Assembly (NCBI GenBank): GCA_025057905.1
Contig: JANWUX010000002.1
Span: 62,001 to 126,000, forward strand
DNA: 64,000 bases
Reading direction: 5' to 3'
Source: Patescibacteria group bacterium
GTDB lineage: Bacteria; Patescibacteriota; Microgenomatia; UBA1406; GWC2-37-13
Shown: in pieces, positions 1 through 8,549 of the stretch
Position numbering within the stretch: the first letter of the stretch is position 1
How the letters are laid out: each line of letters opens with the position of its first letter
Notes under the pieces: model-generated
What the model was told of the DNA's origin: nothing
Database searches by the model: none
Seen by the model: the letters and a program-made list of their open reading frames with translations, nothing else
Made by a program: the position numbers and the translations under genes

Positions 1-684
1 GGTGGCTTCAATAAAGTTATCGACGTGATAACCACGATGAAAACCAATAAAATCGCTGCCTAAAAGACCATCAAGAAGCTGTTTCTTCCAGGGGCAGATT
101 CGGAAAATTTCGTAGGTTGGCCAAGGTATGTGCCAAAAGAAACCTATGATTAGATTTGGATTTTGATTTTTTAGAATGCGAGGCAGAAGGGCCAAATGAT
201 AATCATTAATCCAGATAAAAGCTTCTTGATCTCTTAATTCTTCCATGATGGCTTGTGAAAATTTTTCGTTGACACTAATGTAATCTTGCCACCAAATGGC
301 GTTAAAGATTGGTTTGACAAAAACTGCGTGGCAGAGTGGCCAGAGAGTTTGATTAGCAAAGCCATAGTACCAGCCATCGAGCTCTTTTTTTTTGAGAAAA
401 ATTCGTTTCAAGACATAAGACTCCTCTCCCGGGGGAACTAAAATTCTCCCTTTCTCATCACAAGTGAGCGAATCAGCACTGCCACTGCCAATAGCTACCA
501 TTAACCCTCCAATTTTTCTCAGAATCCCATCAAGGAGAATATGAGCTCCTCCTGCTGTTTTTTGAAGCTCAATTCCGCTCGGCGTTTTTATATGAATGTA
601 GGGTTCTCTTTGAATAGCAACGACAATTTTTTTGTTTTTTAGATTTTTTCGAACAAATCTGATTAGTTCCTCAGCACTGATCAT
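1..684 (-). CDS. GT20 family glycosyltransferase, trehalose-6-phosphate synthase-like (N-terminal part, runs off window)
   Basis: This is an open frame of 228 codons read leftward from an ATG at 682-684, absent from the ORF track because it runs off the edge. It carries GT20 (OtsA-type) landmarks: GWYYGFANQTLWPLCH (family form: N-x-LWP-x-H), WINDYHLALLPRIL, FFWHIPWPTYEIFR and LLGSDFIGFH. The family joins a nucleotide-sugar hexose to a sugar phosphate, classically UDP-glucose plus glucose-6-phosphate. The true acceptor cannot be read here, and glucosylglycerol-phosphate synthase is an alternative. It starts 2 bp after the GT4 gene on the same strand, so the two are probably cotranscribed. A degraded HAD phosphatase lies upstream, which might once have removed the phosphate. 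Confidence 0.88.
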   Translation of the reverse strand, partial: MISAEELIRFVRKNLKNKKIVVAIQREPYIHIKTPSGIELQKTAGGAHILLDGILRKIGGLMVAIGSGSADSLTCDEKGRILVPPGEESYVLKRIFLKKKELDGWYYGFANQTLWPLCHAVFVKPIFNAIWWQDYISVNEKFSQAIMEELRDQEAFIWINDYHLALLPRILKNQNPNLIIGFFWHIPWPTYEIFRICPWKKQLLDGLLGSDFIGFHRGYHVDNFIEAT

Positions 685-686
685 TC

Positions 687-1757
687 TTATTTTTTTGATT
701 TGAGGATGTGATAAATTTTACAGTACTCGTCGACCATTCTGTCGGTGGTGAAGTGTTCTTCAATTCTTTTTCGACATTCTCGTCGATTTATATTCTGAAT
801 GAGAGTCATTTTTTCGATTATTTCTTCGATGGAGTTGACGAGAAAACCTGAGTTACCATCAACTATAATTTCGGTAGCGGCGCCGTTCTTAAAGGCAATC
901 ACTGGAGTGCCAGTTGCCATTGCTTCTGCCATGACAAGACCAAAGGGCTCATTCCACTTGATTGGGTTTAAAAACCCAAGAGCATTTCCATAGACCCTGT
1001 TTTTTTCTTCATCATTTAGTTCACCGATGTAGATGACTTGTTTATTATCTAAAAGAGGCTCGATTTCGTTTTTGTAATACTGAAAATTTTGATTATCAAG
1101 AGTGTCAATTGTGCCGGCAACAAGAAGTTTTACTCCAGCTCTCTTTGCCGCAATAATGGCTTCTTTTACTCCTTTATCAGGGTTAAACTTACCAAGCCAG
1201 AGGAAGTAATCACCGGTTGGATTGGGATTGAATTTATAGAGATTGATATCAACACCATTATAAACAGTCGCTAACCAATTTAGATTTTCTCCCCCTTTTC
1301 TTTGAGAGTTTGAAATAGAGACATAGTTTAAATCTTTATATTTCTGTAAGACTAAATGACGATCTTGGCGCCCATGTGAGAGAGGGTAAGGAAAATGAAG
1401 AGTAAAAACGACTTTCTCTTTGATAGGTCTTGCTAGAGGGAGAGAAATGTAATCACTTGATTTGTTAAGATGAACATGGATGATATCAAACTCTTCTTGG
1501 CGATCAAAGACACTCGTAATGTGCAAAAGAGGATACATTAAGTTGCTCCAGGGTATTTTGTCTTTGACTAAAGGCCGAGGATAAATTGAGACTAACTTTG
1601 CTGAGGTTTTTGAGGTCCCGGCAGAAAAAAGAGTTACCTCGTAGCCTCTCTTGACGAGGCCTTCTGTTAAATAATAAACCACTCTTTCTGTCCCACCATA
1701 TTTTTCTGGTGGGACATTCTCCCACAGTGGTGCTACTTGAGCAATTTTCAAACTCAT
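687..1757 (-). CDS. GT4 family glycosyltransferase
   Basis: This 356-residue GT-B enzyme has an N-terminal Rossmann domain opening with APLWENVPPEKYGGTERV, the glycine-rich acceptor-side loop of GT4. The C-terminal donor domain includes WLGKFNPDKG and the E-x7-E motif in EPFGLVMAEAMATGTPVIAF. It would transfer a sugar from a nucleotide donor; the acceptor is unknown. The ATG at 1755-1757 gives a family-typical N-terminus. It is followed by the GT20 gene after 2 bp, suggesting a shared transcript for a soluble or envelope glycoside. Confidence 0.88.
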   Translation of the reverse strand: MSLKIAQVAPLWENVPPEKYGGTERVVYYLTEGLVKRGYEVTLFSAGTSKTSAKLVSIYPRPLVKDKIPWSNLMYPLLHITSVFDRQEEFDIIHVHLNKSSDYISLPLARPIKEKVVFTLHFPYPLSHGRQDRHLVLQKYKDLNYVSISNSQRKGGENLNWLATVYNGVDINLYKFNPNPTGDYFLWLGKFNPDKGVKEAIIAAKRAGVKLLVAGTIDTLDNQNFQYYKNEIEPLLDNKQVIYIGELNDEEKNRVYGNALGFLNPIKWNEPFGLVMAEAMATGTPVIAFKNGAATEIIVDGNSGFLVNSIEEIIEKMTLIQNINRRECRKRIEEHFTTDRMVDEYCKIYHILKSKK

Positions 1758-1874
1758 ATTTCTCTAGAGAAGGTTATATATTTTAACCAAAGTTATTTGG
1801 GGACTGCAAGGAATTTTGTCATCTCTATGATTGAAAATATGTGTCTAAAACTGAAATAATGCTTTCTAAATTTG

Positions 1875-3000
1875 TTATTCCGTGATAAGCCGGTTGCGAT
1901 GATGATTTTCTTTCACCAAACATTGGTATTTTAAATGTTCAATGTCCGGGTCTATTTTTCTCATGGATGAGTCTTCTTTTAGTGTGCTTAAGTCAGCGCT
2001 AGCAAACTGAATGACATTGTTTTCAACAAGGGCTTCAGTCAGTCTTGAACCGTCAGTGATAACAAAATTGCCTTAGTGTTGATTTCATCTATGAGTCCCA
2101 TTCCTAATTCTGGATAACTATCGCCTGGCAAGCAGAAGCTTCAGCGGTTTCGATTGATTTTGAGCCATTCGCAGGCCTGCTTGACGATTTCCTCAGCGGC
2201 ACGCGTTTTGTGGCCCGTAATTGGAGTAAGATCGGCACAAAATTTATCCTCAGCGGGCTTACTGTTATCAGTTATTCTTAAATTGAGAATCGTTTCTATC
2301 TGGTTTTCATCAAATCCCTGAGACAGAAGTTCTAGTTTTCTCATCACATTCTTAGTTGGTCAATCTTCTTAATGAATTTTTTCATAGAGTTCAGGTTGCG
2401 GATTTTAGTCTGAACTATAAAATTTGGCAGTAGACACTGGTTTGGCCATTTTTTAAGCTTTATTAATCTTCACAATGGGTTCCAAGTCACAGGATTTTTC
2501 CTCCTATATGATTGAATCGATTAATCTGATGACACCTCCTCTCCAAACTTTGGACTCAACTCTCATCTTTGTCTCAAAGCTTATATATAAACAGTAATCA
2601 CCATCACTTTGCTTCACCAGTATCCGTGAATCAGTTGATCCGGCATCAATATCAGGATCAAAAAGTCCTTCTGGCTCTAATTATTTGGATCAACAACTTT
2701 TCTTTTGCCTTGACTGTCAATGGCTAATTTAGCCATAGGTCTTTCTAAGAGTCGGAGAATTTTCTTGTTGTTGGCTGATTATCATCTCTTCGGTGCTAGA
2801 GGTTACAAAGACGACGACAAAGCCGTCCGCCTCTAACTTTTTTCTGATATGTCAACTTTTTCTTTGCCTCCAGTTATCATCAAGTCAATATCAAAAAAAG
2901 CAATTCTCAGCAGGGTCAACTTATCTTTTCTTTCCTCAAGCTTTCTGAGAAAAACACTGTTTTTATAGTGATCTCTGCTGGTTATCTTGTTATTTCTTAG
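1875..3000 (-). pseudogene. Decayed HAD-superfamily phosphatase
   Basis: Reading the minus strand across frames recovers the HAD signature in order: IAFFDIDLMITGGK (motif I-like), FVVVFVTSSTEEMI (motif II-like S/T), DLEPIVKINKA, and GDSYPELGMGLIDEINTKA (motif IV, GDS-x3-D/E). A FVITDGSRLTEALVENN tail follows, ending at a TAA near 1875. Several frameshifts and in-frame stops separate these pieces, for example after TLRKTYG and after DPNN. The gene is therefore dead, and the 68-residue track ORF at 2141-2347 is one fragment. The left boundary is exact; the right is approximate because the N-terminus is eroded. The neighbouring GT20 and GT4 genes make a sugar-phosphate phosphatase likely. Confidence 0.72.
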
Positions 3001-3251
3001 CCTTTCTGATTTTTTATGGGGTTGAGATTTGTTATTTCCCCATGCTCAATTGTTCTTAAGGTATCAAATGAGTTGGACGACAGCAAGGATCGATGATTAA
3101 AGAAAGAAAAAATCTTTGCCAGGAAGATTTATAAATCTACCTAGAACTTCTGCGCTGAAGTTATAAACATAAATTTAACTGCTTTTGGCAACGAAAAAAG
3201 CCTTTAGGTAAAATTGACTTTAAGTCATTTGTATTTGTTTGGAAAAAATAG

Positions 3252-4097
3252 ATGCCCAAATACATTCCCGATATCTCGACGCGAAGGTGGGTGATTGTTG
3301 CCAGTAACCGACTAAGTCGGCCTAGAGAGACGGCTGATGGTAGAAAAAAAAAGTTTACTTGTCCTTTCTGCGAGGGCAATGAAAAGATGACGCCACCAGA
3401 AATAACTCGGATAGGTTCAGGAAAGCCAAATCAACCCGGATGGCTGGTAAGAGTAATTCCCAATAAGTATCCCATCACTGAGTTTCATGAAGTTATCATT
3501 CATACGCCTCGGTGTCAGGAAGAACTAGAGGAGATGAAAAATGATCATCTTGAAAAAATTTTTCATGTCTACAAATCCCGCTACAATTTCTTCAGGGATC
3601 GGGGCCAGGTGATTATCTTCACTAACAGCCGGCGCCATGCCGGCGCCTCTCTTTCGCACTCTCATTCTCAATTGGTTGTTATTCCCTTTCAGATAAATCT
3701 TGACACCCTTGCTAGAGAACCGATCAGCAATCTGGTAATGGAGAATAAATACTTTGTCGTTTACTGTCCAGATTTTTCTCAGTGGCCTTTTGAGTATTGG
3801 ATTGCCCCAAAAACTGAGGGAAGTTACTTTGGCGATATGAAAGACGATGAAATTGATGAGTTAGTCTCGGTATTAAAGCGAATGCTTATTATTCTGAAAA
3901 AAATCTTTGTCTCCTTTGAGTTTTCAGAGATTCCTTTTGCCTACAACTTCTACATTTACCCAGGAAAAAACTGGTACATCCGCATTATCCCCCGTTTTGT
4001 TCATCGAGCCGGGTTTGAGTTGGCAACGGGAGTGTCAGTAAATATCATTGATCCAACCGAGGCGGCGAAGGAGTTTAAAAGACTGGTCAATTTGTGA
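3252..4097 (+). CDS. Galactose-1-phosphate uridylyltransferase-like protein (HIT superfamily)
   Basis: This 281-residue protein of the GalT branch begins PDISTRRWVIVASNR and has a CPFCEGNE zinc site near residue 37. The active-site region reads RRHAGASLSHSHSQLVVIP, where HSHSQ replaces the classical HPHGQ. The family swaps UMP, or AMP in ADP-glucose phosphorylases, between a nucleotide sugar and a hexose-1-phosphate. It is somewhat shorter than E. coli GalT (about 350). Specificity cannot be settled from sequence alone. It stands alone on the plus strand, divergent from the decayed HAD gene and near the GT20/GT4 pair, consistent with supplying activated sugar. Confidence 0.85.
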   Translation: MPKYIPDISTRRWVIVASNRLSRPRETADGRKKKFTCPFCEGNEKMTPPEITRIGSGKPNQPGWLVRVIPNKYPITEFHEVIIHTPRCQEELEEMKNDHLEKIFHVYKSRYNFFRDRGQVIIFTNSRRHAGASLSHSHSQLVVIPFQINLDTLAREPISNLVMENKYFVVYCPDFSQWPFEYWIAPKTEGSYFGDMKDDEIDELVSVLKRMLIILKKIFVSFEFSEIPFAYNFYIYPGKNWYIRIIPRFVHRAGFELATGVSVNIIDPTEAAKEFKRLVNL

Positions 4098-4189
4098 GTT
4101 TTTACGATGAGAATCATGGAGACTATTGATTTTTTTTCCGAAGTTCTCTAATTTTTTTTCTGCAGACTCAGATATTTGACCAGAAAAGA

Positions 4190-4525
4190 ATGGAAAATAC
4201 AAACTTTAATCAAATCGCTGAAGAACTAATTAATAACTTAACAGAAAGATTAATAGCTAGGTTAGTAGATGGGAGTGTTGAGAGAGAAGCCTCCAAGGAG
4301 ATTGCTCTTTTTATTCTTGAAGAGAAGGAAAAAATTGTCTCTTTGAGTGATCTGGAGAAATTTCTTGACAGTATTGAAAAAAAGTATTACTTTGTTTTCT
4401 TTGATTTAGTCGATCTGTATAGAAGAAAAATCAAAATACAAAAAGAAGAGGAAATGAATTTAAAAGAAGTAAAAGATAAATTATTAAATTTAGCTAGTCC
4501 AGAGAAAAATGTCAAACGATCCTAG
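4190..4525 (+). CDS. Hypothetical helical protein
   Basis: This 111-residue, highly charged, Glu/Lys-rich protein is predicted all-alpha with no signal peptide or transmembrane segment. I recognise no family. The ATG start gives MENTNFNQIAEELINN. Its 3' end overlaps the next frame by 17 bp, so it is probably translationally coupled to the series of fragments that follow and belongs to the same unknown locus. Confidence 0.6.
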   Translation: MENTNFNQIAEELINNLTERLIARLVDGSVEREASKEIALFILEEKEKIVSLSDLEKFLDSIEKKYYFVFFDLVDLYRRKIKIQKEEEMNLKEVKDKLLNLASPEKNVKRS

Positions 4526-4880
4526 CGCTCCGGAAGGTCAAGGGGTTCAACTCACCCCGGAATCATTAAAAAGAATGACTGCTGGAATCTTAGCAGAAGG
4601 ATCTGGGTATGCAGTTCAATCAATTACTAGTATAGAGTTAGATGCGATTCAAAGAGAGTCATTCAGGGACAAAGACGAAGCTTTAAGAATGTTAGGCAAC
4701 CTTGCGCCGATTATTTCTAAAAAACAAGATGTTGCCAGGGCTGTTTCAATAGTTGTGCTAGGTAGAGAGGTAGAAAGTGAGACTGAATTAGTAAATGATT
4801 TGTCAAAACAAGGGTCAAATCAAGGTGAGATTATTAAAAATTTTTATCCTGAGATCATACATCAAATCAAGAATTCCTAA
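4509..4880 (+). CDS. Hypothetical protein, possibly first fragment of a broken gene
   Basis: This 123-residue frame starts MSNDPSAPEGQGVQLTPESL, overlapping the upstream gene by 17 bp. It is helical and soluble, with no recognised domain. It stops at 4880, and sequence of similar character resumes immediately in another frame. It may be the N-terminal piece of one ancestral protein of about 600 residues spanning 4509-6317. Alternatively it is a separate small gene, because the next frame has its own plausible GTG start. Confidence 0.5.
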   Translation: MSNDPSAPEGQGVQLTPESLKRMTAGILAEGSGYAVQSITSIELDAIQRESFRDKDEALRMLGNLAPIISKKQDVARAVSIVVLGREVESETELVNDLSKQGSNQGEIIKNFYPEIIHQIKNS

Positions 4881-4902
4881 GCAGGGGCAAGAGGGGCAAC
4901 AA

Positions 4903-5346
4903 GTGAAAGCACCTGAAATCCCCTCCGAGTTGGTCACCGAGTTGGGAAATTACATTAGATTTAAATTGCCTTTTTTAGAAACTTTATTAACTCAACCCAG
5001 TAATCAATCTAAATCTACAGAAGATTTATTAAAAAATATAAGTAAGTCTTTACTTGAAGATCCTGCTTTCATGAAACGGATTATTGAGTTATGGAATAGT
5101 GGCTTAGGAGGAAGAGATATCCTAACGCAAGAACAAATTATAAATGATCTAAATGATCAACTTCAAGCAGTCACAAACATGATTAATAATTTGTTCCCAT
5201 ACGATGAGGTAAAAAGAATAGATGAAGAAATAAATAAAATAAAGAGAATACTGGACAAAAATCCAGAGCAACTGCCAGTTTATGAAGGAATGTTAGATAA
5301 ACTTCAGGCCAGAAAAAAGATCTTGCCCAAATGCGTCACGAAATAA
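4903..5346 (+). CDS. Hypothetical coiled-coil protein, possible internal fragment
   Basis: The frame opens at GTG 4903, preceded by a purine-rich stretch (GAGGGG about 7 bases upstream) that could be a ribosome site. The track's earlier ATG at 4795 lies inside the previous gene. The product (about 147 residues) is helical, with a predicted coiled coil in the second half (KRIDEEINKIKRILDKN). The coiled-coil character continues directly into the next frame, which starts 16 bp before this stop, as expected if a frameshift split one gene. No family is recognised. Confidence 0.45.
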   Translation: MKAPEIPSELVTELGNYIRFKLPFLETLLTQPSNQSKSTEDLLKNISKSLLEDPAFMKRIIELWNSGLGGRDILTQEQIINDLNDQLQAVTNMINNLFPYDEVKRIDEEINKIKRILDKNPEQLPVYEGMLDKLQARKKILPKCVTK

Positions 5347-6317
5347 ATCCTCAGTTAATTGAACTTCAGAAACAAAGAAGTGAAATATTAGGAAAATTAA
5401 AAAAAGCAGAAAGAGAACTAGAAAATATGAGAAGTAATTACCTAACTAATCTGGATAACTTATTGCAAAATGCCTTTGATCAATATCTGAATGATAGACT
5501 GTCAAGAGCAATAGACACTTTACCCGAAGCGACAGAGAGACAGGCTAAGGATGAGGAAGCTTTAAAAAGTTCTGCAATTGAGAAAATTAGCCGACGGATA
5601 GGAAAGCGAAGAATATCCATTGGTGGAGGGAGTACAAAACTGAGACACAGTAAATACTCGCTTGGGAGAGTTGTTGATCTTGTCATATCAGGCAATCTTG
5701 ATAATGCGATATTAAGTTTGTTCAGCGAGAATAAAACACAACGAATAAGCACTGAGCTTAAAACATTATTAAGTCATCTGATTTGCATCGATATTAATCA
5801 GCATAATAATCAGCTGAATGATAATTTACTCAAGGCAGAATTTGGCCTAACTGATTAAGAATTTGATTTAGTAAGACGTAAGCTGAAAACACCAAACTCA
5901 GAATTATTAAGAAAAATCACAGAAGAGGTCTCAAAAAGATCTCTGGCTGATTATTTAATACTCGGAGGTAGAATTTCAAGAGATGATTTACTTACTCTTC
6001 TTACTCAGACAAATGCTGGTCAAAAAATGCTTCAAGATGCACTGAACTTAGCCTCAACAAACAGACAACTTCTGGAGAATTATCTGGGACAGGGAGTGAT
6101 GAGGACTTTCGTTGAAATTAGAGTTAAGGGTGTTGGCAAAGTACTGCTCGAAAAGGCACCCGGCTTGATTCATTTAGCAGGAATACCTTTTATCGCAATT
6201 CTCATCCTAATTTTTGGTCCTGGTATTCTCAAAAGATTGAGAGAGAGTTTAGTTAAATATGAAAAAGCAAAATTAAAAAGCCTTAATAAAAAAATATATT
6301 TAAATAAAAAAACATAG
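5331..6317 (+). pseudogene. Interrupted coiled-coil / membrane protein gene
   Basis: The frame from 5331 reads a coiled coil (LIELQKQRSEILGKLKKAE), then a basic segment (ISRRIGKRRISIGGGS), and meets TAA at 5856-5858. The same frame continues in good coding sequence (FDLVRRKLKTPNSELLRKI) without another stop to 6317. The second part ends with a hydrophobic helix (IPFIAILILIFGPGIL) and a Lys-rich tail. A single nonsense change in one long gene explains this best. The track lists only 5331-5858 and 6027-6317. Function is unknown; a C-terminally membrane-anchored coiled-coil protein is what the sequence shows. Confidence 0.6.
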
Positions 6318-6622
6318 ACAGAAGCTAATTCACAAACGAAGGATGGCGAAGTTCATTTTCTTCCTTTCTCAATTGATTCAAAGAAGTTGTCTTGATGAGT
6401 TTCTTCATCAGAAATTACTCAGGAAAAATTCAGAGAAAAAAAACTCACTAGGGAACTTATCAGGAAGTTGATTTAGCGACTCAGGAAACTCAAAATGAAT
6501 TATCTGAAAACTTATTTTACTAGATTTTCTAACTGTTATAAAAAAAGACCCCCTATGGTGAGACATTTAAGATACTGAGCTGGACTTTTAGCAAAAGAAA
6601 TCGACCTAATTTTTGGTGACAT
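6318..6622. other. Gene-free stretch between fragmented locus and HTH gene
   Basis: About 300 bases without an open frame that looks coding, AT-rich, with no convincing inverted repeat or RNA gene. It probably holds remnants of the decayed upstream locus. The two flanking genes converge here. Confidence 0.4.
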
Positions 6623-6847
6623 TTACTCTTGATTTTTTTCTATTCCTAATAGCCTCAAAACTATCTCTTTTTTGTATCTTCGATCGCCACGGGAGTTTAT
6701 TCTAATTGCGGGTAACTTGCCAGATTTGCCCCAGCGCTTTATCGTCAGGGGAGAAACCCGAAGGATTGAGGCCACTTCCTTGACTGTCAGAAGATCAGGT
6801 AAGTCATCAAGTGATATCTTAGGATTATTTTTATCCGAGATTGACAT
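6623..6847 (-). CDS. Small helix-turn-helix (MerR/excisionase-type) DNA-binding protein
   Basis: This 74-residue protein consists almost entirely of an HTH_17 domain: LLTVKEVASILRVSPLTIKRWGKSGKLPAIRI, then RGDRRYKKEIVLRLL. Such proteins act as excisionase-like factors or small transcription regulators. It begins 134 bp upstream of and divergent from a small membrane protein gene, whose promoter it might control. No integrase or attachment site is seen nearby, so a mobile-element origin is possible but unsupported. Confidence 0.8.
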   Translation of the reverse strand: MSISDKNNPKISLDDLPDLLTVKEVASILRVSPLTIKRWGKSGKLPAIRINSRGDRRYKKEIVLRLLGIEKNQE

Positions 6848-6923
6848 AAATAGTAAAAGTCAATTAAATAATAATAAATAAATTTTTGTTGTCAAGCGAT
6901 AATCTTTGATTTTAGTTTTGTTA

Positions 6924-6951
6924 TTGACTTGGGAATTTTTTTTCTTAATAA
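6924..6951 (+). promoter_or_regulatory. Candidate sigma70-type promoter for the small membrane protein
   Basis: TTGACT at 6924-6929 and TAATAA at 6946-6951 are separated by 16 bp. This places a start about 24 bases before the ATG at 6982. Confidence 0.4.
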
Positions 6952-6981
6952 TTATATGAGAAACTTTATATAGAAGATTCT

Positions 6982-7278
6982 ATGTACATTGGTCCATTTT
7001 ACTTCGACACTAAAGAGATATTTCTTATTCTGGCGGTCATTCTTCTGATTCTTTCTTATTTTTTCGGCTGGAGTTTGTGGTGGTTTGACAAGAGAACCCT
7101 TTTGACGATCTTAATCATCATTGTTATTACAAAGGGACTTTTGCCTTCAATTCACAACGAAGCTTTTTTTATCTTGGGTATCGTTACGGTGTTCTTAAGT
7201 CTTTATCTTCCAATATTTCAGCTGATTCTTTTTTACTTTATTAGCTTTATTCTGTTCAGGCTTCTCAAGGTAATATAA
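6982..7278 (+). CDS. Small integral membrane protein
   Basis: This 98-residue, very hydrophobic protein has three or four predicted transmembrane helices (IFLILAVILLILSYFFGW, LLTILIIIVITKGLLP, FFILGIVTVFLSLYLPIF, LILFYFISFILFRLL). No soluble domain or recognised family. Divergent from the HTH gene and preceded by a candidate promoter. Confidence 0.6.
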   Translation: MYIGPFYFDTKEIFLILAVILLILSYFFGWSLWWFDKRTLLTILIIIVITKGLLPSIHNEAFFILGIVTVFLSLYLPIFQLILFYFISFILFRLLKVI

Positions 7279-7565
7279 CTGCGGTTAAAAAAGAGTTTGA
7301 TCTGGATTCAAAGTTTTTTTTGACTGAGTTTCTCACCTCTGAAATTAATCATTTTTTTTATCCTAATCTAATAATCTTTTTTTGCAAGGATGAAAGATTT
7401 TCTCCTGAGAGGTTTTTGTTTATAAAATTTAGGTGAGTGGGGGCAGGGGTTGCGAGTGGTTTAAATCTCAAGTTTTCTTGTCGGGTAATTTCGACTGGTT
7501 TTTTGAATGATTTTTTGCTAGTTTTTAATCTAGGAAGAATATTTTAATTTTTGTATCATTTTTCT

Positions 7566-8306
7566 ATGAAAAATAGTCGATTGGTGAGAAAGATGGCGGC
7601 AGTTTTTTTAGGGCTGATTATTCTTGGCGGCTTGATAATTTTGACCTTTAGGGTATTTGGAACACGAGCAGCGGATTTTGAACCCAGGGATGTTGTTGTT
7701 TCCAATATCGAAAAAAACTCCGCTCGAATTACCTGGTCAACCGGTGCTGAGACTCAAGGAATTATAGAGTATGGTACATCACCAACGGCTCTAAACTTCT
7801 TTGCCCCAGAGCCAACTAGAGAAAAAAATCACTCTGTTGATCTGACTCTTCTTTCGCCAGGGACGACTTATTACTTTATCATCAGAATAAACGAAAAACG
7901 CTATGATAATGGTGGTGTGCCCTGGAGTTTTACCACCAAAAGCGCTCAGGAATCAAATGTTGAGACCGGATCTTCTCTTGTTACTCCCAAAATTGATCCC
8001 CCAGGAGTTGATAGCAGAAACAACTCTTCAACTCCAACACCAATTCAAAGATTAAGAATTGACCAAAATAACTCTGAGAATAATAACTCCCAGACATCGC
8101 CAGGAAACAATAGTGCCGAAAATTCTCAGATCAGCCCAACAACTACGCCAACCATGGCATCCACTCAACAGGAAACTCAAGGATGTCCATATAAAAAATG
8201 CGAGGACATAAGAGCGAATCTGGGAAAAGGTTGTAGCACAAGAGACTATTGGCAATGTCTCTTAATACTGACTGCTACACCTACTCCAAACTCTGATCAA
8301 ATTTGA
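7566..8306 (+). CDS. Secreted or anchored fibronectin type III protein
   Basis: I start this at ATG 7566 (MKNSRLVRKMAAVFLG) rather than the track's TTG at 7551. An N-terminal signal anchor (AAVFLGLIILGGLIILTF) is followed by one FN3-like domain of about 90 residues, with ITWSTGAETQGIIEYGTSP and LSPGTTYYFIIRI as the typical strands. A long Ser/Thr/Asn/Pro-rich linker follows, then a short Cys-containing tail (GCPYKKCEDIRANLGKGC). Four to five Cys at the C-terminus suggest a disulfide knot outside the cell. Probable surface protein; binding partner unknown. Confidence 0.7.
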   Translation: MKNSRLVRKMAAVFLGLIILGGLIILTFRVFGTRAADFEPRDVVVSNIEKNSARITWSTGAETQGIIEYGTSPTALNFFAPEPTREKNHSVDLTLLSPGTTYYFIIRINEKRYDNGGVPWSFTTKSAQESNVETGSSLVTPKIDPPGVDSRNNSSTPTPIQRLRIDQNNSENNNSQTSPGNNSAENSQISPTTTPTMASTQQETQGCPYKKCEDIRANLGKGCSTRDYWQCLLILTATPTPNSDQI

Positions 8307-8549
8307 TCAAAACAGTCTCTCACAAGATTCAATTTTTACAGCTAGGGAATTTTCGAAGGTTATTTTTCTGCCGTAAACCATTTTACTCAAGCTGTAAGTT
8401 GCTTCAGAAGAGCCTTTCAATCGACCAAATTTATTTTTTATTTTTTAGTGAATTGTGAATTGCAAGAAATCTGTTTATGATATTTTTTCTAAACCAGCAA
8501 CATAGATGTTGTGAAGAAAATCAAGAAATTTTTTTATAATTAACTCAAG

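Noticed and set aside
5856-5858. Genetic code change (stop recoding) to explain in-frame stops
   Set aside because: Interruptions involve TAA, TAG and TGA in different broken genes, while intact genes use all three as stops. This is decay, not recoding as in Gracilibacteria (TGA as Gly).
6623-6847. Excisionase of an integrated element
   Set aside because: No integrase, transposase, flanking direct repeats or tRNA-end duplication were found nearby.
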